Below are positions 26,615 to 35,772 of a stretch of DNA of 64,000 nt, in pieces. Each line of letters starts with the position of its first letter. Within the stretch, counting starts at the first letter, position 1. The notes under the pieces are model-generated. The model did not search any database and was not told the DNA's origin. It worked only from the letters and a program-made list of their open reading frames with translations. The stretch comes from Chryseobacterium sp. JUb7 (lineage in GTDB: Bacteria; Bacteroidota; Bacteroidia; Flavobacteriales; Weeksellaceae): contig NZ_JANUFF010000017.1 of NCBI RefSeq assembly GCF_024806495.1, forward strand, positions 23,442-87,441. The letters are read 5' to 3'. The position numbers were made by a program, and so were the translations under genes.

Positions 26615-28206
26615 TGATGCAAGCACATAAAATACCTATTTTTAAATCCTGGGTATCTGAATGGATAGCGAGATCCGTCATATTTGCTATTCTGATGACC
26701 TGTCTGTTTAGCTTCGCCTTTTACGGAAGTCCAGCTGCAGCTATGGGTTTTTACGGCGTACAGTCTACCGATGTTCAATATGGTATGGTCGTTATCTATG
26801 GCTCTACCGTAGCTTTCCTAGCACTTGATTTTCGGATTGTAAAATATTTTACACCTAGGAAATATTTACTGATTGCTCTTGCCGTAAATGCGATATGTTC
26901 TGTAATCTGTTTTCATTTCAAAGATTGGACATTGTTTGTTATTTGCCAGTTTTTTCAAGGGATTACCTGTGCATTGATGTCTGGCATCGTCTTACAAATG
27001 ATTTTTCCAAGATTACAGTCTGTACGTGCACGCGTAATTGCTTTTAGCCTACTGTATGGCAGCATACAGATTGCCGTTCCTTTTTATTCTATTTTTACCA
27101 GCTTGGTCATTCATTTTTTTGATTTTAACTGGCTATTCTACGGATTTATTGTCATACTCATCATTTTGACAATTATTGTATTGCTAACAATGAACAGTAA
27201 AGCCAGGTTTACCAAAAAGATACCATTGTATCAAGTGGATTGGATCGGTTATCTGTTTTACGTGTCTTTTATCTTAATCTTAGGATACATCCTTGTATAT
27301 GGGCGACAATTGGGCTGGTTCGGTAGTTCATTAATCGCTATTCTTAGTGTAATCAATCTAATTATTCTTTCGCTTTTCATCGTTAGAGAATTGAAGCTTA
27401 AACGACCATTAATCAACTTACAGATTTTCAAGACAAAGAATTTTGTCATTGGGCTATTACTACTTTTTACATTTTATATTTTTAAAGGAAGTACAGGACT
27501 TGCTTACGGCTATCTTGAAGTAATTTTAGGAAATGACCCACTGAGCACCATCCCTATATGGACGTCTGTAATTTTTGGAACTACAGTTAGTATGTTCATT
27601 ATCTCCAGATTTGTCTTGATGAGCTACAACCTGATAAGAATGATTATTGTTGGCTTTGGAATAATGGCGATTTATTATGCTTATATGATACTATTTGTTT
27701 CTGTACAGGGCGAAACAATTGATTTCATTCTACCTATGTTTATTTATGGTGTGGCAACAGGAGTCTTATTTGTTCCTATTGTTTCATTTACCGCTTCATC
27801 AGCACCTCCCCAAATTGCTATAAACGCATCGCTTGTTGGTATTTTGGCTAGGTTTATTGGGTTTACAGCTAGTCTGGCACTGAATAACGAACTTCAATTA
27901 TTTGCAAAATCAGGAGTTCGAGAAAAGATCCGGGAATCACTCACGGAAACTAACCCTCAATTACCAACTACCTTACTGGATATTCAAAATCAATACATAA
28001 ATGCAGGTAGCGACATCTATACTTCAAAAGCAGTATCCACAGGCTATTTCAATCAAATGGTAGGACATCAGATATTGGCTCGTGCTACTAGAGATTATTA
28101 TGACTTGATGTTGACAGGTGTGATTTTCGTCATTGTTATTTTACTATTATTACCTCAAATTCAAAATATTGTTTTGAGACTAAGAAAAGGTAATATGCCT
28201 TATTGA
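26614..28206 (+). CDS. MFS transporter, DHA2/EmrB-like
   Basis: 530 residues with about 14 hydrophobic segments, consistent with the DHA2 drug:proton antiporter type that pairs with EmrA. The motif-C-like GSIQIAVPFYSIFTSL and the loop ending MNSKARFTKKIPLYQVDWIGYLFY fit the family. It completes an EmrAB-TolC-like pump encoded by three adjacent genes under the divergent AraC regulator. Start ATG at 26614 overlaps the adaptor stop. Confidence 0.85.
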   Translation: MMQAHKIPIFKSWVSEWIARSVIFAILMTCLFSFAFYGSPAAAMGFYGVQSTDVQYGMVVIYGSTVAFLALDFRIVKYFTPRKYLLIALAVNAICSVICFHFKDWTLFVICQFFQGITCALMSGIVLQMIFPRLQSVRARVIAFSLLYGSIQIAVPFYSIFTSLVIHFFDFNWLFYGFIVILIILTIIVLLTMNSKARFTKKIPLYQVDWIGYLFYVSFILILGYILVYGRQLGWFGSSLIAILSVINLIILSLFIVRELKLKRPLINLQIFKTKNFVIGLLLLFTFYIFKGSTGLAYGYLEVILGNDPLSTIPIWTSVIFGTTVSMFIISRFVLMSYNLIRMIIVGFGIMAIYYAYMILFVSVQGETIDFILPMFIYGVATGVLFVPIVSFTASSAPPQIAINASLVGILARFIGFTASLALNNELQLFAKSGVREKIRESLTETNPQLPTTLLDIQNQYINAGSDIYTSKAVSTGYFNQMVGHQILARATRDYYDLMLTGVIFVIVILLLLPQIQNIVLRLRKGNMPY

Positions 28207-28263
28207 AAATCATATTTTGAATGTATTTAAAGCTTCTTATGGATGAATTTATGATCAGGACAA

Positions 28264-28428
28264 ATGCTGGTGAAGGAACTGAAAAACATGGAAGAAAACG
28301 GCATTATAACCCGTACAGCTTTTTGCCGCTGTTCCATCGACCGTAGAATATAATTTAAGTCCCCAAACAAAGGAAAATTGGAATCTATAATTGATGAACT
28401 CAATGGTGGATTGGAATATATCAATTAG
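28264..28428 (+). pseudogene. Decayed 3' fragment of an HxlR regulator gene
   Basis: The DNA matches the last 165 nt of the HxlR gene at 21638-21802: about 55 of the first 60 bases are identical, and both end in the same GGATTGGAATATATCAATTAG-like tail. Small indels after base 28320 break the frame, and the 5' two thirds of the gene is absent. It sits between the efflux operon and another AraC gene. It is a duplication remnant rather than a working regulator. Confidence 0.8.
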
Positions 28429-28491
28429 TCAAAAGGTTTCTTTTCATATAATACACCATTTTAAAGATATACTCATTTTCATACAGCTGAA

Positions 28492-29412
28492 TCAATTAAA
28501 CGACTGCCTGAACTCCAAAGGAGAAACATTGGTTTTCATCTTAAAAAGCTTGCTGAACGATTGAGAATGTTCGAAACCCAACCCATAGGCAATTTCCGAA
28601 ACAGAAAGATTTGTCGTGGACAGTTTTTCTTTAGCTTTTTCTATGACTGCATTCTGAATGTATTGCTGTGTATTGAACCCTGTCAATGAACTTAACATAT
28701 CACTCAGGTAGCGTTGAGAAAGTTTTAATTCGGAACTGATATATTTAACAGACGGCAAACCGTTCTTCAGGCTATTTTCTTCATCGAAATAATTATTTAA
28801 AAGCCTATCCAAAGCGGTAATAATATCATGATTAACTGCTTTCCTCGTAATAAACTGCCTGTTATAAAATCGATTGCTGTAATTCAGCAACAGTTCTATT
28901 TGTGAAACCAAAACATCCTGACTAAAACTGTCAATATTATTGTTCAGTTCATTAGCTATTGAAGCAAATAGATTGGCAATAATTTCTTTTTCTTTGGCTG
29001 ATAAAAACAGAGCTTCTGCAACATCATAGGAAAAAAATCCGTATTGGTTTATTGTTTTCCCCAAAGGATAATTCCGAATAAAATCCGAATGAAAATAGAG
29101 AGCAATACCTTCGTAACTCTCTATTTCTTCCGGTGGTAAAACGATTTGTTTAGGTTTTAAAAATGCCAATCCACCCTCTTCAAAATCATAATATCCCTGT
29201 CCGTATTTGATATGTCCTGTAAAAGTAGGTTTAAAGGAAATCTTATAAAAATCAAGACTTACCTTTTGCCCTTTTGGAAACATTTCAATTGAAACGTCAT
29301 TGTAATCCACCAAGGCGATCAAAGGATGCATTGGCGCAGGAAATCCCAGCACACGCACTAATTGAGATATGCTTTTAATATGACTGATGTTAGATTGTTT
29401 CTGCATTTTCAT
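28492..29412 (-). CDS. AraC family transcriptional regulator
   Basis: 306 residues, same length and architecture as the AraC gene at 19462: N-terminus SQLVRVLGFPAPMHPLIALVDY and C-terminal helix-turn-helix pair ending LSVSEIAYGLGFEHSQSFSKLFKMKTNVSPLEFR. It lies 12 nt after an SDR gene on the same strand, so SDR and regulator are likely co-transcribed, with an aldo/keto reductase upstream. The nearby HxlR fragment suggests this block arose by copying the 19-22 kb block. Confidence 0.85.
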   Translation of the reverse strand: MKMQKQSNISHIKSISQLVRVLGFPAPMHPLIALVDYNDVSIEMFPKGQKVSLDFYKISFKPTFTGHIKYGQGYYDFEEGGLAFLKPKQIVLPPEEIESYEGIALYFHSDFIRNYPLGKTINQYGFFSYDVAEALFLSAKEKEIIANLFASIANELNNNIDSFSQDVLVSQIELLLNYSNRFYNRQFITRKAVNHDIITALDRLLNNYFDEENSLKNGLPSVKYISSELKLSQRYLSDMLSSLTGFNTQQYIQNAVIEKAKEKLSTTNLSVSEIAYGLGFEHSQSFSKLFKMKTNVSPLEFRQSFN

Positions 29413-29424
29413 TCACTAATTTAA

Positions 29425-30162
29425 TCAATTTTGCTTGGATGGACGAATCACTACATCTCCAATTTCAACATCATCGGGCTGGCTGATAGCATATATTACT
29501 GCATTGGCAATGGCTACAGGATCTATAGCCATTTGTTCCATTTCATTTTGAATAGCTGATTTCATTTGTTCATTCTTAATGCCGTTTGCAAAATCTGTTT
29601 TCACAAATCCAGGTGAAATCCCTGTAATACGCAAGTTTCCGTCTGACTCCTGACGAAACGCTTCTCCAATAGTTCGGATCGCATTTTTAGTTCCGGCGTA
29701 GACCCCCTGCATGGGTACGATCTTTATCCCTGCTGTTGAAATAATATTCACAATATGTCCCGACCCTTGTTCTTTGAAAACAGGAATTGCAGCCGCCATT
29801 CCATATAAAACGCCTTTAAGATTAATATCAATCATTTCTTCCCATCCATCAACATCCAAGTCATCAATCCTGCTTAATTGACTCACCCCAGCATTGTTTA
29901 CAATGACATCTAATTTTCCGTAATGCTGAACTGCTGCATTGACCAATCCAACCAGATCAGCTTTATTCTTTACATCAATTGGAACAAAGATGGCTTCACC
30001 ATCTTTGTTTTTAATTTCTTCAACAACCTGCTGTAATTGTTTTGCACGTCTTGCACCCAAAACGACTTTTGCGCCTTCCCTTGCCAATTCCACCGCAATG
30101 GCTTTACCCATGCCGCTGCTGGCACCTGTAATTGCTATTACCTTTCCTTTGATATTTTGCAT
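29425..30162 (-). CDS. SDR family oxidoreductase
   Basis: 245 residues with TGASSGMG near residue 13, NNAG, IISTAG with the catalytic Ser, and YAGTK for Tyr/Lys. The C-terminus (AIANAVIYAISQPDDVEIGDVVIRPSKQN) is that of the YdfG-like SDR group acting on serine/3-hydroxy acids or carbonyls. It lies 11 nt after the aldo/keto reductase gene, forming a three-gene operon with the AraC gene. Confidence 0.85.
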   Translation of the reverse strand: MQNIKGKVIAITGASSGMGKAIAVELAREGAKVVLGARRAKQLQQVVEEIKNKDGEAIFVPIDVKNKADLVGLVNAAVQHYGKLDVIVNNAGVSQLSRIDDLDVDGWEEMIDINLKGVLYGMAAAIPVFKEQGSGHIVNIISTAGIKIVPMQGVYAGTKNAIRTIGEAFRQESDGNLRITGISPGFVKTDFANGIKNEQMKSAIQNEMEQMAIDPVAIANAVIYAISQPDDVEIGDVVIRPSKQN

Positions 30163-30173
30163 TCTTGTTCGTT

Positions 30174-31151
30174 TTATCTGTCAATCTGTTTTTCTAAAAA
30201 TTCAGGATACCGGTCACCTACAAGCGTAATACCTTTTACTGTTTTGTCAATCTTTGCCAATTCATCCTCTGTTAGTATAACCTCGGTGCTTGCAATATTT
30301 TCTTCCAAACGATGTAGTTTTGTGGTGCCGGGTATTGGTACTATCCATGGCTTTTGAGCCAAGAGCCAAGCCAACGCTAATTGTCCAGTCGTTATATTTT
30401 TTTGTTGAGCAATCTCAGAAAGAGCATCTACCAGCACAAGATTAGCCTTGATGTTTTCTTCTGTGAAACGGGGAATAACATTTCTACGGTCAGCATCTTC
30501 CAATTTTTTATTGATTACCCCTGTAAGAAAACCTTTACCCAAAGGACTAAACGGAACAAAACCAATTTCCAACTCTTCCAACAGAGGTATAATTTCATCT
30601 TCAGGTTCACGCCAAAACAAAGAGTATTCACTTTGCAATGCTGATACAGGTTGAACAGCATGGGCTTTTCGAATCGTTTTAGCACTTGCTTCAGATAAAC
30701 CGAAGTATTTCACCTTCCCTTCCTGTATCAGATCTTTTACTGTTCCTGCAACATCTTCTATCGGCACATTAGGATCAACTCTGTGCTGATACAATAAATC
30801 AATGTAATCTGTTTTCAATCTTTTCAAAGAAGCTTCAGTTACTGCTCTTATCGTCTCCGGTCTGCTGTCTAAACCAATTACCGGACTACCATCTCTACAA
30901 CCAAATTTCGTAGCAATTACCACATCTTTTCGGTAAGGCTGTAATCCTTCACCAACCAATTCTTCGTTGGTAAAAGGACCATAAGCTTCTGCTGTATCAA
31001 AAAATGTGATACCTCTGTCAACTGCACTGTGAAGAAGACTTACAGCATCTTTTTTATCAAGACCTTTACCTTCTAAAAAGTTGAGCCCCATACATCCAAA
31101 ACCCAATGCTGAAACTTCTAACCCGCTATTTCCTAATTTTCTTTTTTGCAT
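30174..31151 (-). CDS. Aldo/keto reductase
   Basis: 325 residues with the AKR barrel signatures: GFGCMGLNF, FFDTAEAYGPFTNEELVGEGL (catalytic Asp and Tyr), VIATKFG (Lys), YQHRVDPNVP (His), and the NADPH-binding end SPLGKGFLTG...VPIPGTTKLHRLEENI. It reduces aldehydes or ketones with NADPH; the subgroup is the YakC/AKR13-like kind. It is first of an operon with an SDR and an AraC regulator. Confidence 0.9.
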   Translation of the reverse strand: MQKRKLGNSGLEVSALGFGCMGLNFLEGKGLDKKDAVSLLHSAVDRGITFFDTAEAYGPFTNEELVGEGLQPYRKDVVIATKFGCRDGSPVIGLDSRPETIRAVTEASLKRLKTDYIDLLYQHRVDPNVPIEDVAGTVKDLIQEGKVKYFGLSEASAKTIRKAHAVQPVSALQSEYSLFWREPEDEIIPLLEELEIGFVPFSPLGKGFLTGVINKKLEDADRRNVIPRFTEENIKANLVLVDALSEIAQQKNITTGQLALAWLLAQKPWIVPIPGTTKLHRLEENIASTEVILTEDELAKIDKTVKGITLVGDRYPEFLEKQIDR

Positions 31152-31389
31152 AACTTTTTTGTTTTTAAACCTGAATAAATTTCAAGTACAAAATTCTTAT
31201 TTGTTATTCTTAAAAAAGTAGTTCAATTGGTAAGTATTGTAGTCAGATCTTCAGAAGTATTCCATATTCTTCAATTGAGCGCGATCCCACTATCAATGGA
31301 ACAGATACATCACTTATATTTTCCACTTTATGGATTCCCGTAAAAAACAACTTAATCGTTTTATTACTTTTGGTGATATATTTAAAACT

Positions 31390-31731
31390 ATGAAAAACTT
31401 CTCTTTACTTTCAATCCTATCTTTAATTCTATCATGTAGTACACCTGCCGAAAAAAACACTCTCAAATTCACTAAAGAAACCTACATCGGTGAATGGCCA
31501 TTTTCTGTCAATGAGATTGAGGTGTATTGTTCCGGTTATACCGAAATATATGGTAGAACAAATGATGGAAAGGTCTATGCCCTAAATGGATCGGCAAAAG
31601 GCGCCTCTCATGACAACAAATCCATTAGCAAAGTTGAAGAGATATGGTTGGACGATCCAAATTGGGCAGGGTTGAAGATTTCCTATGGAGATTTTATAAC
31701 ACAGGGACTGACCCTGTGCGAGAACAAGTAA
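31390..31731 (+). CDS. YebY-like (DUF2511) lipoprotein
   Basis: 113 residues from the ATG at 31390, preferred because it begins a lipoprotein signal MKNFSLLSILSLILSCSTPAE with the lipobox cysteine; the frame also opens at 31330. The body (ETYIGEWPFSVNEIEVYCSG...DGKVYALNGSAKG) resembles DUF2511/YebY, small exported proteins of unknown function. It stands alone, pointing towards the convergent XseA-like gene 14 nt away. Confidence 0.6.
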   Translation: MKNFSLLSILSLILSCSTPAEKNTLKFTKETYIGEWPFSVNEIEVYCSGYTEIYGRTNDGKVYALNGSAKGASHDNKSISKVEEIWLDDPNWAGLKISYGDFITQGLTLCENK

Positions 31732-31745
31732 AACAGTTGATCATG

Positions 31746-32999
31746 TTAAAGAGTTTTTGCCAGAAAAAAGCCGATGACCAATGCCAATATAAGTGCAAAG
31801 ATGATCTTTACATAATCAGTTTTGCTGTTTTGTAATTCCTGATTCAGTCTTACATTATCCTGATTCAGTGTTTCCAATCGCACTTTCATAGCGGCCGTCT
31901 TTTCATTGACTGCAGACTGTATATTCCTTTCATGAAGCGTATGCATCTCCTTTTTATAGCTTTCCAATTCTTCTTTTCGTTGCTTCTCCTGTTCGCTAAA
32001 GTTCTTCTGCGTATCCTGAAGTTGTTTAACGGATGATTCCTGAAGTTTCTGGAATTCTTCGTTCCTTTTGGATAACTGTTCTGTTAAAGTTTTGACCTGC
32101 TCAGAAAACTGTTTAGACACATCTTTCTTGACCTCATCGATTAAAAGAGCTCTTGAATTGGAGCGTTCATGAGACAATTTTTCTGCTATGGCATGCAATC
32201 CTGATCCATAATCGTGGGGTAAATGGAAACGTTTATCTGCGAGTTTGTCAAGCAAGGTTTCATCGACCGTATGTCCGATTGCAGTAATCGTTACTTTATT
32301 AAGTTCAATAAACAACTCAGAAAGTTGAATATTATTAAATGTCTCCATGCTCTGACGGTCGCCTCCTCCCCTTACTAAAGCAACTATATCGTACTCCATA
32401 GATGAGATTTCATTCAATTTGGAAATGATTGCTGTTGAGGAGGTAATATTACAACTATGGTCATCGATCTCAAAATATTGCCCAGAAACATCCAGACCTT
32501 CTAAAAAATCCTTTTGAACAATTGCGTTATTCCCGTAAATATTAGCTATCCTCACCTTTTCATCTTTGAGCATTTTATCTCTAATCAAAGTTTCTAGATC
32601 TTTTGATCCGATTTCAAGTTTTCGCTGGATTAGCTCATATCTTTCCAATTCCTCTTCCAATATCGACTTTTCTTCCTGCTGGATGATTTCATCAACTACA
32701 AATCGCAGTTCTATCGAAGAATTTTTAATACTTTTCTCAATATATCCTCTAAGGGTATAAATTTCATTATTAATAATTTTACTCCTAAGTAATGAAGAGA
32801 TACGAACTCCTATTGAAGTATGATCACCTTCTGAAAATAAGAGGTCATAATAATAATTTCCCTAGGATTTTCCGCCGCCATAAGCATATCTTCCTTTCAG
32901 ATATATCAAATTTACGGTAGCATGAAGCTTAAGGGCATTGCTAAAAAGCCCAATTACTGAAGTGGGAGAATAAGTCTGAAAATTGATGTCATTATTCAT
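31746..32999 (-). pseudogene. xseA: XseA-like (exonuclease VII large subunit) gene with in-frame TAG and C-terminal membrane anchor
   Basis: The frame from the ATG at 32999 encodes 45 residues (an OB-fold start with SPTSVIGLFSNALKLHATV and GRYAYGGGKS), then meets TAG at 32862-32864, then continues in the same frame as GNYYYDLLF... to 31746. The catalytic core has EYDIVALVRGGGDRQSME and TAIGHTVDETLLDKLAD, followed by about 90 residues of coiled coil. The end is a hydrophobic tail (YVKIIFALILALVIGFFLA), unusual for XseA. The TAG probably replaces a tyrosine codon. A shorter product from an internal start is possible. AlkB lies 41 nt upstream. No xseB gene was seen. Confidence 0.7.
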
Positions 33000-33040
33000 A
33001 CGATATAGAGCCGATCTTCATTAGGATTTCTGCAAATTTA

Positions 33041-33649
33041 TCACAATTCATTAATCAATCTAAAGGTAAGATTAATTCTTTCTTTCATCGGTTTAGTTGA
33101 CTTGGCAATTCGATGCTCCCAATTCTCCTGAAGATCTCCTTTCATAATGAGCAGTGAACCATGAGGAAGAGGAAGACTGTATTTGCTTTGATGATGGTCT
33201 TTTTTTCTAAAATCAAAATTCCGGATTTCTCCGAGGCTGATCGAGGCAATAACGGGTCGTGTTCCATATCTGCTTTCTTTATCCCTATGCCAAGCAACTG
33301 AATCATTGTTATTCCGGTAAAGATTAAGCAAAACACCATTGAATTGATAGCCGAATTCTTTTTCTATTCTTTCTTTTAAGGATAGCAATTCAGGAGTCCA
33401 AGGATTTGCACCTGATACATTTCCATCCAAATCAGAAGATGAATTATCACTAAACCAAGCTGTAAGACGGGGAGTTAAAACCGTTTTGTCATACATTTTC
33501 TGAGTACGCTGCTCCCAAGGAGTATTCTTAAGAAGTAAATTTTTAAGCAAATCAGCTTCTTCCCTGTTCAGAAAGTTTTCCCTGTATTCCAAAAGGTCTT
33601 TTGGAAATTCATAAAACTCTTCTGCATCAAATAAACTCAGCTGACTCAT
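33041..33649 (-). CDS. AlkB-like 2OG-Fe(II) dioxygenase
   Basis: 202 residues with the iron site WHRDKES (His and Asp), the distal His in NWEHRIAK, and the 2-oxoglutarate arginines in KERINLTFRLI. NNDSVAWHRD and GSLLIMKGDLQ match the bacterial AlkB-like group that removes alkyl groups from DNA or RNA by oxidation. It lies between a LexA-like repressor gene and the XseA-like gene on the same strand, which supports a role in the DNA-damage response. Confidence 0.85.
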   Translation of the reverse strand: MSQLSLFDAEEFYEFPKDLLEYRENFLNREEADLLKNLLLKNTPWEQRTQKMYDKTVLTPRLTAWFSDNSSSDLDGNVSGANPWTPELLSLKERIEKEFGYQFNGVLLNLYRNNNDSVAWHRDKESRYGTRPVIASISLGEIRNFDFRKKDHHQSKYSLPLPHGSLLIMKGDLQENWEHRIAKSTKPMKERINLTFRLINEL

Positions 33650-33671
33650 TGCAATTTTCTTTTGAAATATT

Positions 33672-33747
33672 TATATTTGTTATATCCTGTTTATACGGGA
33701 TTTTTTTCATCATTTGTGTTTTTAGCTTCCCCTCGGGGAAGTTTTTT
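33672..33747 (+). ncRNA. Possible small transcript in the alkB upstream region
   Basis: On the plus strand TATATTTG (33672-33679) fits the -7 consensus and has a TTG 20 nt upstream. About 30 nt later come two hairpins with T-runs: ATCCTG...CGGGAT then TTTTTTT, and CTTCCCC TC GGGGAAG then TTTTTT (33726-33747). This has the form of a short RNA of some 60 nt reading away from alkB. No plus-strand gene explains the terminators. Confidence 0.25.
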
Positions 33748-33781
33748 GATTAATGAACTATGGGAATTATTCAAAATGAAT

Positions 33782-34558
33782 TCACTTCTTATCCCTAATT
33801 TTTTCTTTAATCTGTTTGATATCAGTTTTAATCTCTGTGATGAAATTTTGAATATGATGCTCTGCAAATTCATCAGGCTCGTATTCTTTTGTATTGATAC
33901 TACAAGCAAATTCCCAGATTTCTTTAATTTCAGGCAATGGAATTTTATATGGATCATAAAAACTATTATCGGCCTTAACCCAAATACTATCTGCTTCGTG
34001 AAACTGAAACCTTTTGTAGCTAATCCCATCATTGGACGTAATAAAAATGTAAGTTCTATCCGCTTTCAATTCAGAGAGATCTTCAATATATTTTCCTACA
34101 ATATAGGTTCCATCTTTATAGGGTGGCATAGAATCGCCGCCAGCTGGAAAAGCTCTAAATTTTCCGTGGTGTAAAAATGGAAGCGAAATAGTCTCAAGAC
34201 TTTCTATATATTCCGGATCACTATATCCATTCAGGTATCCCATTGAAGCCTTTTGCGGAATAATCTCAATCTCATTGTTTCCATCACTATCAACCCTAAT
34301 GGGCAGAACAATCCTATTATCAGGAAGTTCCATAATCTCATCGATAGGAAATTTGCTGATATTGATTGTCAAAAGTAAATCGATGCTGATATTATAATAT
34401 TTAGAGATTCTGATTAAAATCTCTTGAGGAGGCTCTGTGGCACCATCTTCATACTTACCATATCTGCCTCTGGTAATTAAAAGATCATCAGCCACCTTTT
34501 GTTGGGAAACATCTAGCCTACCTCTTAAATACCGCATGTTTTCTGAAAAAATTGACAT
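33782..34558 (-). CDS. LexA-like repressor: XRE helix-turn-helix plus S24 peptidase
   Basis: 258 residues. N-terminal XRE domain (SQQKVADDLLITRGRYGKYEDGATEPP) and C-terminal S24 peptidase-like domain with nucleophile Ser143 in AGGDSMPPYKDG and general base Lys182 in SYKRF. A plausible self-cleavage site is KASMG at 103-107. Such repressors are inactivated on DNA damage. It is divergent from dinB, and a perfect dyad covers its start codon, so it very likely represses itself and the polymerases. Length and layout fit Bacteroidota regulators that stand in for LexA in mutagenesis cassettes. Confidence 0.85.
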   Translation of the reverse strand: MSIFSENMRYLRGRLDVSQQKVADDLLITRGRYGKYEDGATEPPQEILIRISKYYNISIDLLLTINISKFPIDEIMELPDNRIVLPIRVDSDGNNEIEIIPQKASMGYLNGYSDPEYIESLETISLPFLHHGKFRAFPAGGDSMPPYKDGTYIVGKYIEDLSELKADRTYIFITSNDGISYKRFQFHEADSIWVKADNSFYDPYKIPLPEIKEIWEFACSINTKEYEPDEFAEHHIQNFITEIKTDIKQIKEKIRDKK

Positions 34559-34576
34559 TGCTATAATTTATAGCAA
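34558..34576. promoter_or_regulatory. Operator dyad of the S24 repressor
   Basis: TTGCTATAATTTATAGCAA is a perfect 9-1-9 inverted repeat. It touches the first base of the repressor ATG and lies 44-62 nt before the dinB start. A further half site, TTGCTACAA, lies at 34592-34600. This suits autoregulation and control of dinB-dnaE. Confidence 0.75.
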
Positions 34577-34619
34577 CAAATATACGAAATATTGCTACAA
34601 AACGTAATAATTTTGAAGC

Positions 34620-35762
34620 ATGGAAAAATCAATTGTTCATATGGATCTGGATACCTTCTTCGTTTCTTGTGAGAGACTGAAGAATTCCAGTTTGAACAGT
34701 ATTCCTGTAATTATAGGAGGTGGAGACCGTGGTGTAGTAGCATCCTGTTCATATGAAGCAAGAAAATTCGGTGTTCGTTCCGCGATGCCTATAAGGATGG
34801 CTTTACGTTTATGTCCCGAGGCTCAGGTCATCAAAGGAGATATGGAATATTATTCCAATATGTCACATTTAGTAACAGAAATTATTCAGGAAAAAGTACC
34901 AGTATTGGAAAAAGCCAGCGTAGATGAATTTTATCTTGATCTTTCCGGGATGGATAAATTTTTTGGATGCTATCAATGGACTTCTGAAATTGCGAGTATC
35001 GTTATGAAAAACACAGGCTTACCTATAAGCTTTGCTCTTTCCACCAATAAAACAGTTTCAAAAATAGGAACCGGAGAGGCTAAGCCTACCGGGAAATTAG
35101 AATTAAAGCCTCAGTTAATTCAGCCGTTCTTGAATCCATTGTCTGTCAAAAAAATCCCAATGGTAGGTGATGTAACCTTTCAATTACTTTCAAGACTGGG
35201 TGTTAGAAATATAGAAACTCTTTCTCAAATGCCAGTCGATGTACTGCAGCAGCTACTTGGTAAAAATGGTATTGAACTTTGGAAAAAAGCCAACGGCATT
35301 GACAATAACCCTGTCGTTCAGTATTCAGAACGAAAATCTATATCCACTGAAACTACCTTTTCTGAAGATACTATTGATCTTCAGAATATCAGAAGCATTC
35401 TTTCAGGAATGGTTGAACAATTGTGTTATCAACTGAGACATGAAAAATGGCTCACCTCAACAGTCTCTGTAAGAATAAGGTATGCCAACTTCGACACAGA
35501 GACTAAGCAATGCAAGGTTCCATATACTTCAGCGGATCACACTCTGCTAAAATACGTTTTAGAGTTGTTTAAAAAAGTATATACCCGAAGAATGAGAATT
35601 CGTCTCGTAGGTGTAAGGTTTACAGGCTTAGTTCACGGAAACCATCAAATGAATCTTTTCGAGGATACAGAAGAACTGATATCATTATATCAATCTATGG
35701 ATAAAATCAAAGATCGTTTTGGATCCAAGAGCGTCGGAAGAGCTTCTGGTCTTTTAAATTAA
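34620..35762 (+). CDS. dinB: Y-family DNA polymerase (DinB/Pol IV-like)
   Basis: 380 residues. The catalytic acidic residues are present: HMDLDTFFVSCE (Asp9, Asp11) and ASVDEFYLDLS (Asp102, Glu103). The helix-hairpin-helix (VGDVTFQLLSRLGVRNIETLSQM) and little-finger domains follow. The end QMNLFEDTEE resembles a beta-clamp-binding motif. It makes translesion synthesis past damage. It is divergent from the LexA-like gene, 10 nt upstream of a DnaE-type polymerase gene, and thus part of a damage-inducible mutagenesis cassette. Confidence 0.9.
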   Translation: MEKSIVHMDLDTFFVSCERLKNSSLNSIPVIIGGGDRGVVASCSYEARKFGVRSAMPIRMALRLCPEAQVIKGDMEYYSNMSHLVTEIIQEKVPVLEKASVDEFYLDLSGMDKFFGCYQWTSEIASIVMKNTGLPISFALSTNKTVSKIGTGEAKPTGKLELKPQLIQPFLNPLSVKKIPMVGDVTFQLLSRLGVRNIETLSQMPVDVLQQLLGKNGIELWKKANGIDNNPVVQYSERKSISTETTFSEDTIDLQNIRSILSGMVEQLCYQLRHEKWLTSTVSVRIRYANFDTETKQCKVPYTSADHTLLKYVLELFKKVYTRRMRIRLVGVRFTGLVHGNHQMNLFEDTEELISLYQSMDKIKDRFGSKSVGRASGLLN

Positions 35763-35772
35763 AAAGCAGTTT

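Noticed and set aside
33662..34174. A 170-residue plus-strand protein
   Set aside because: It lies opposite the S24 repressor gene and crosses two hairpin/T-run elements; its composition is that of a shadow frame.
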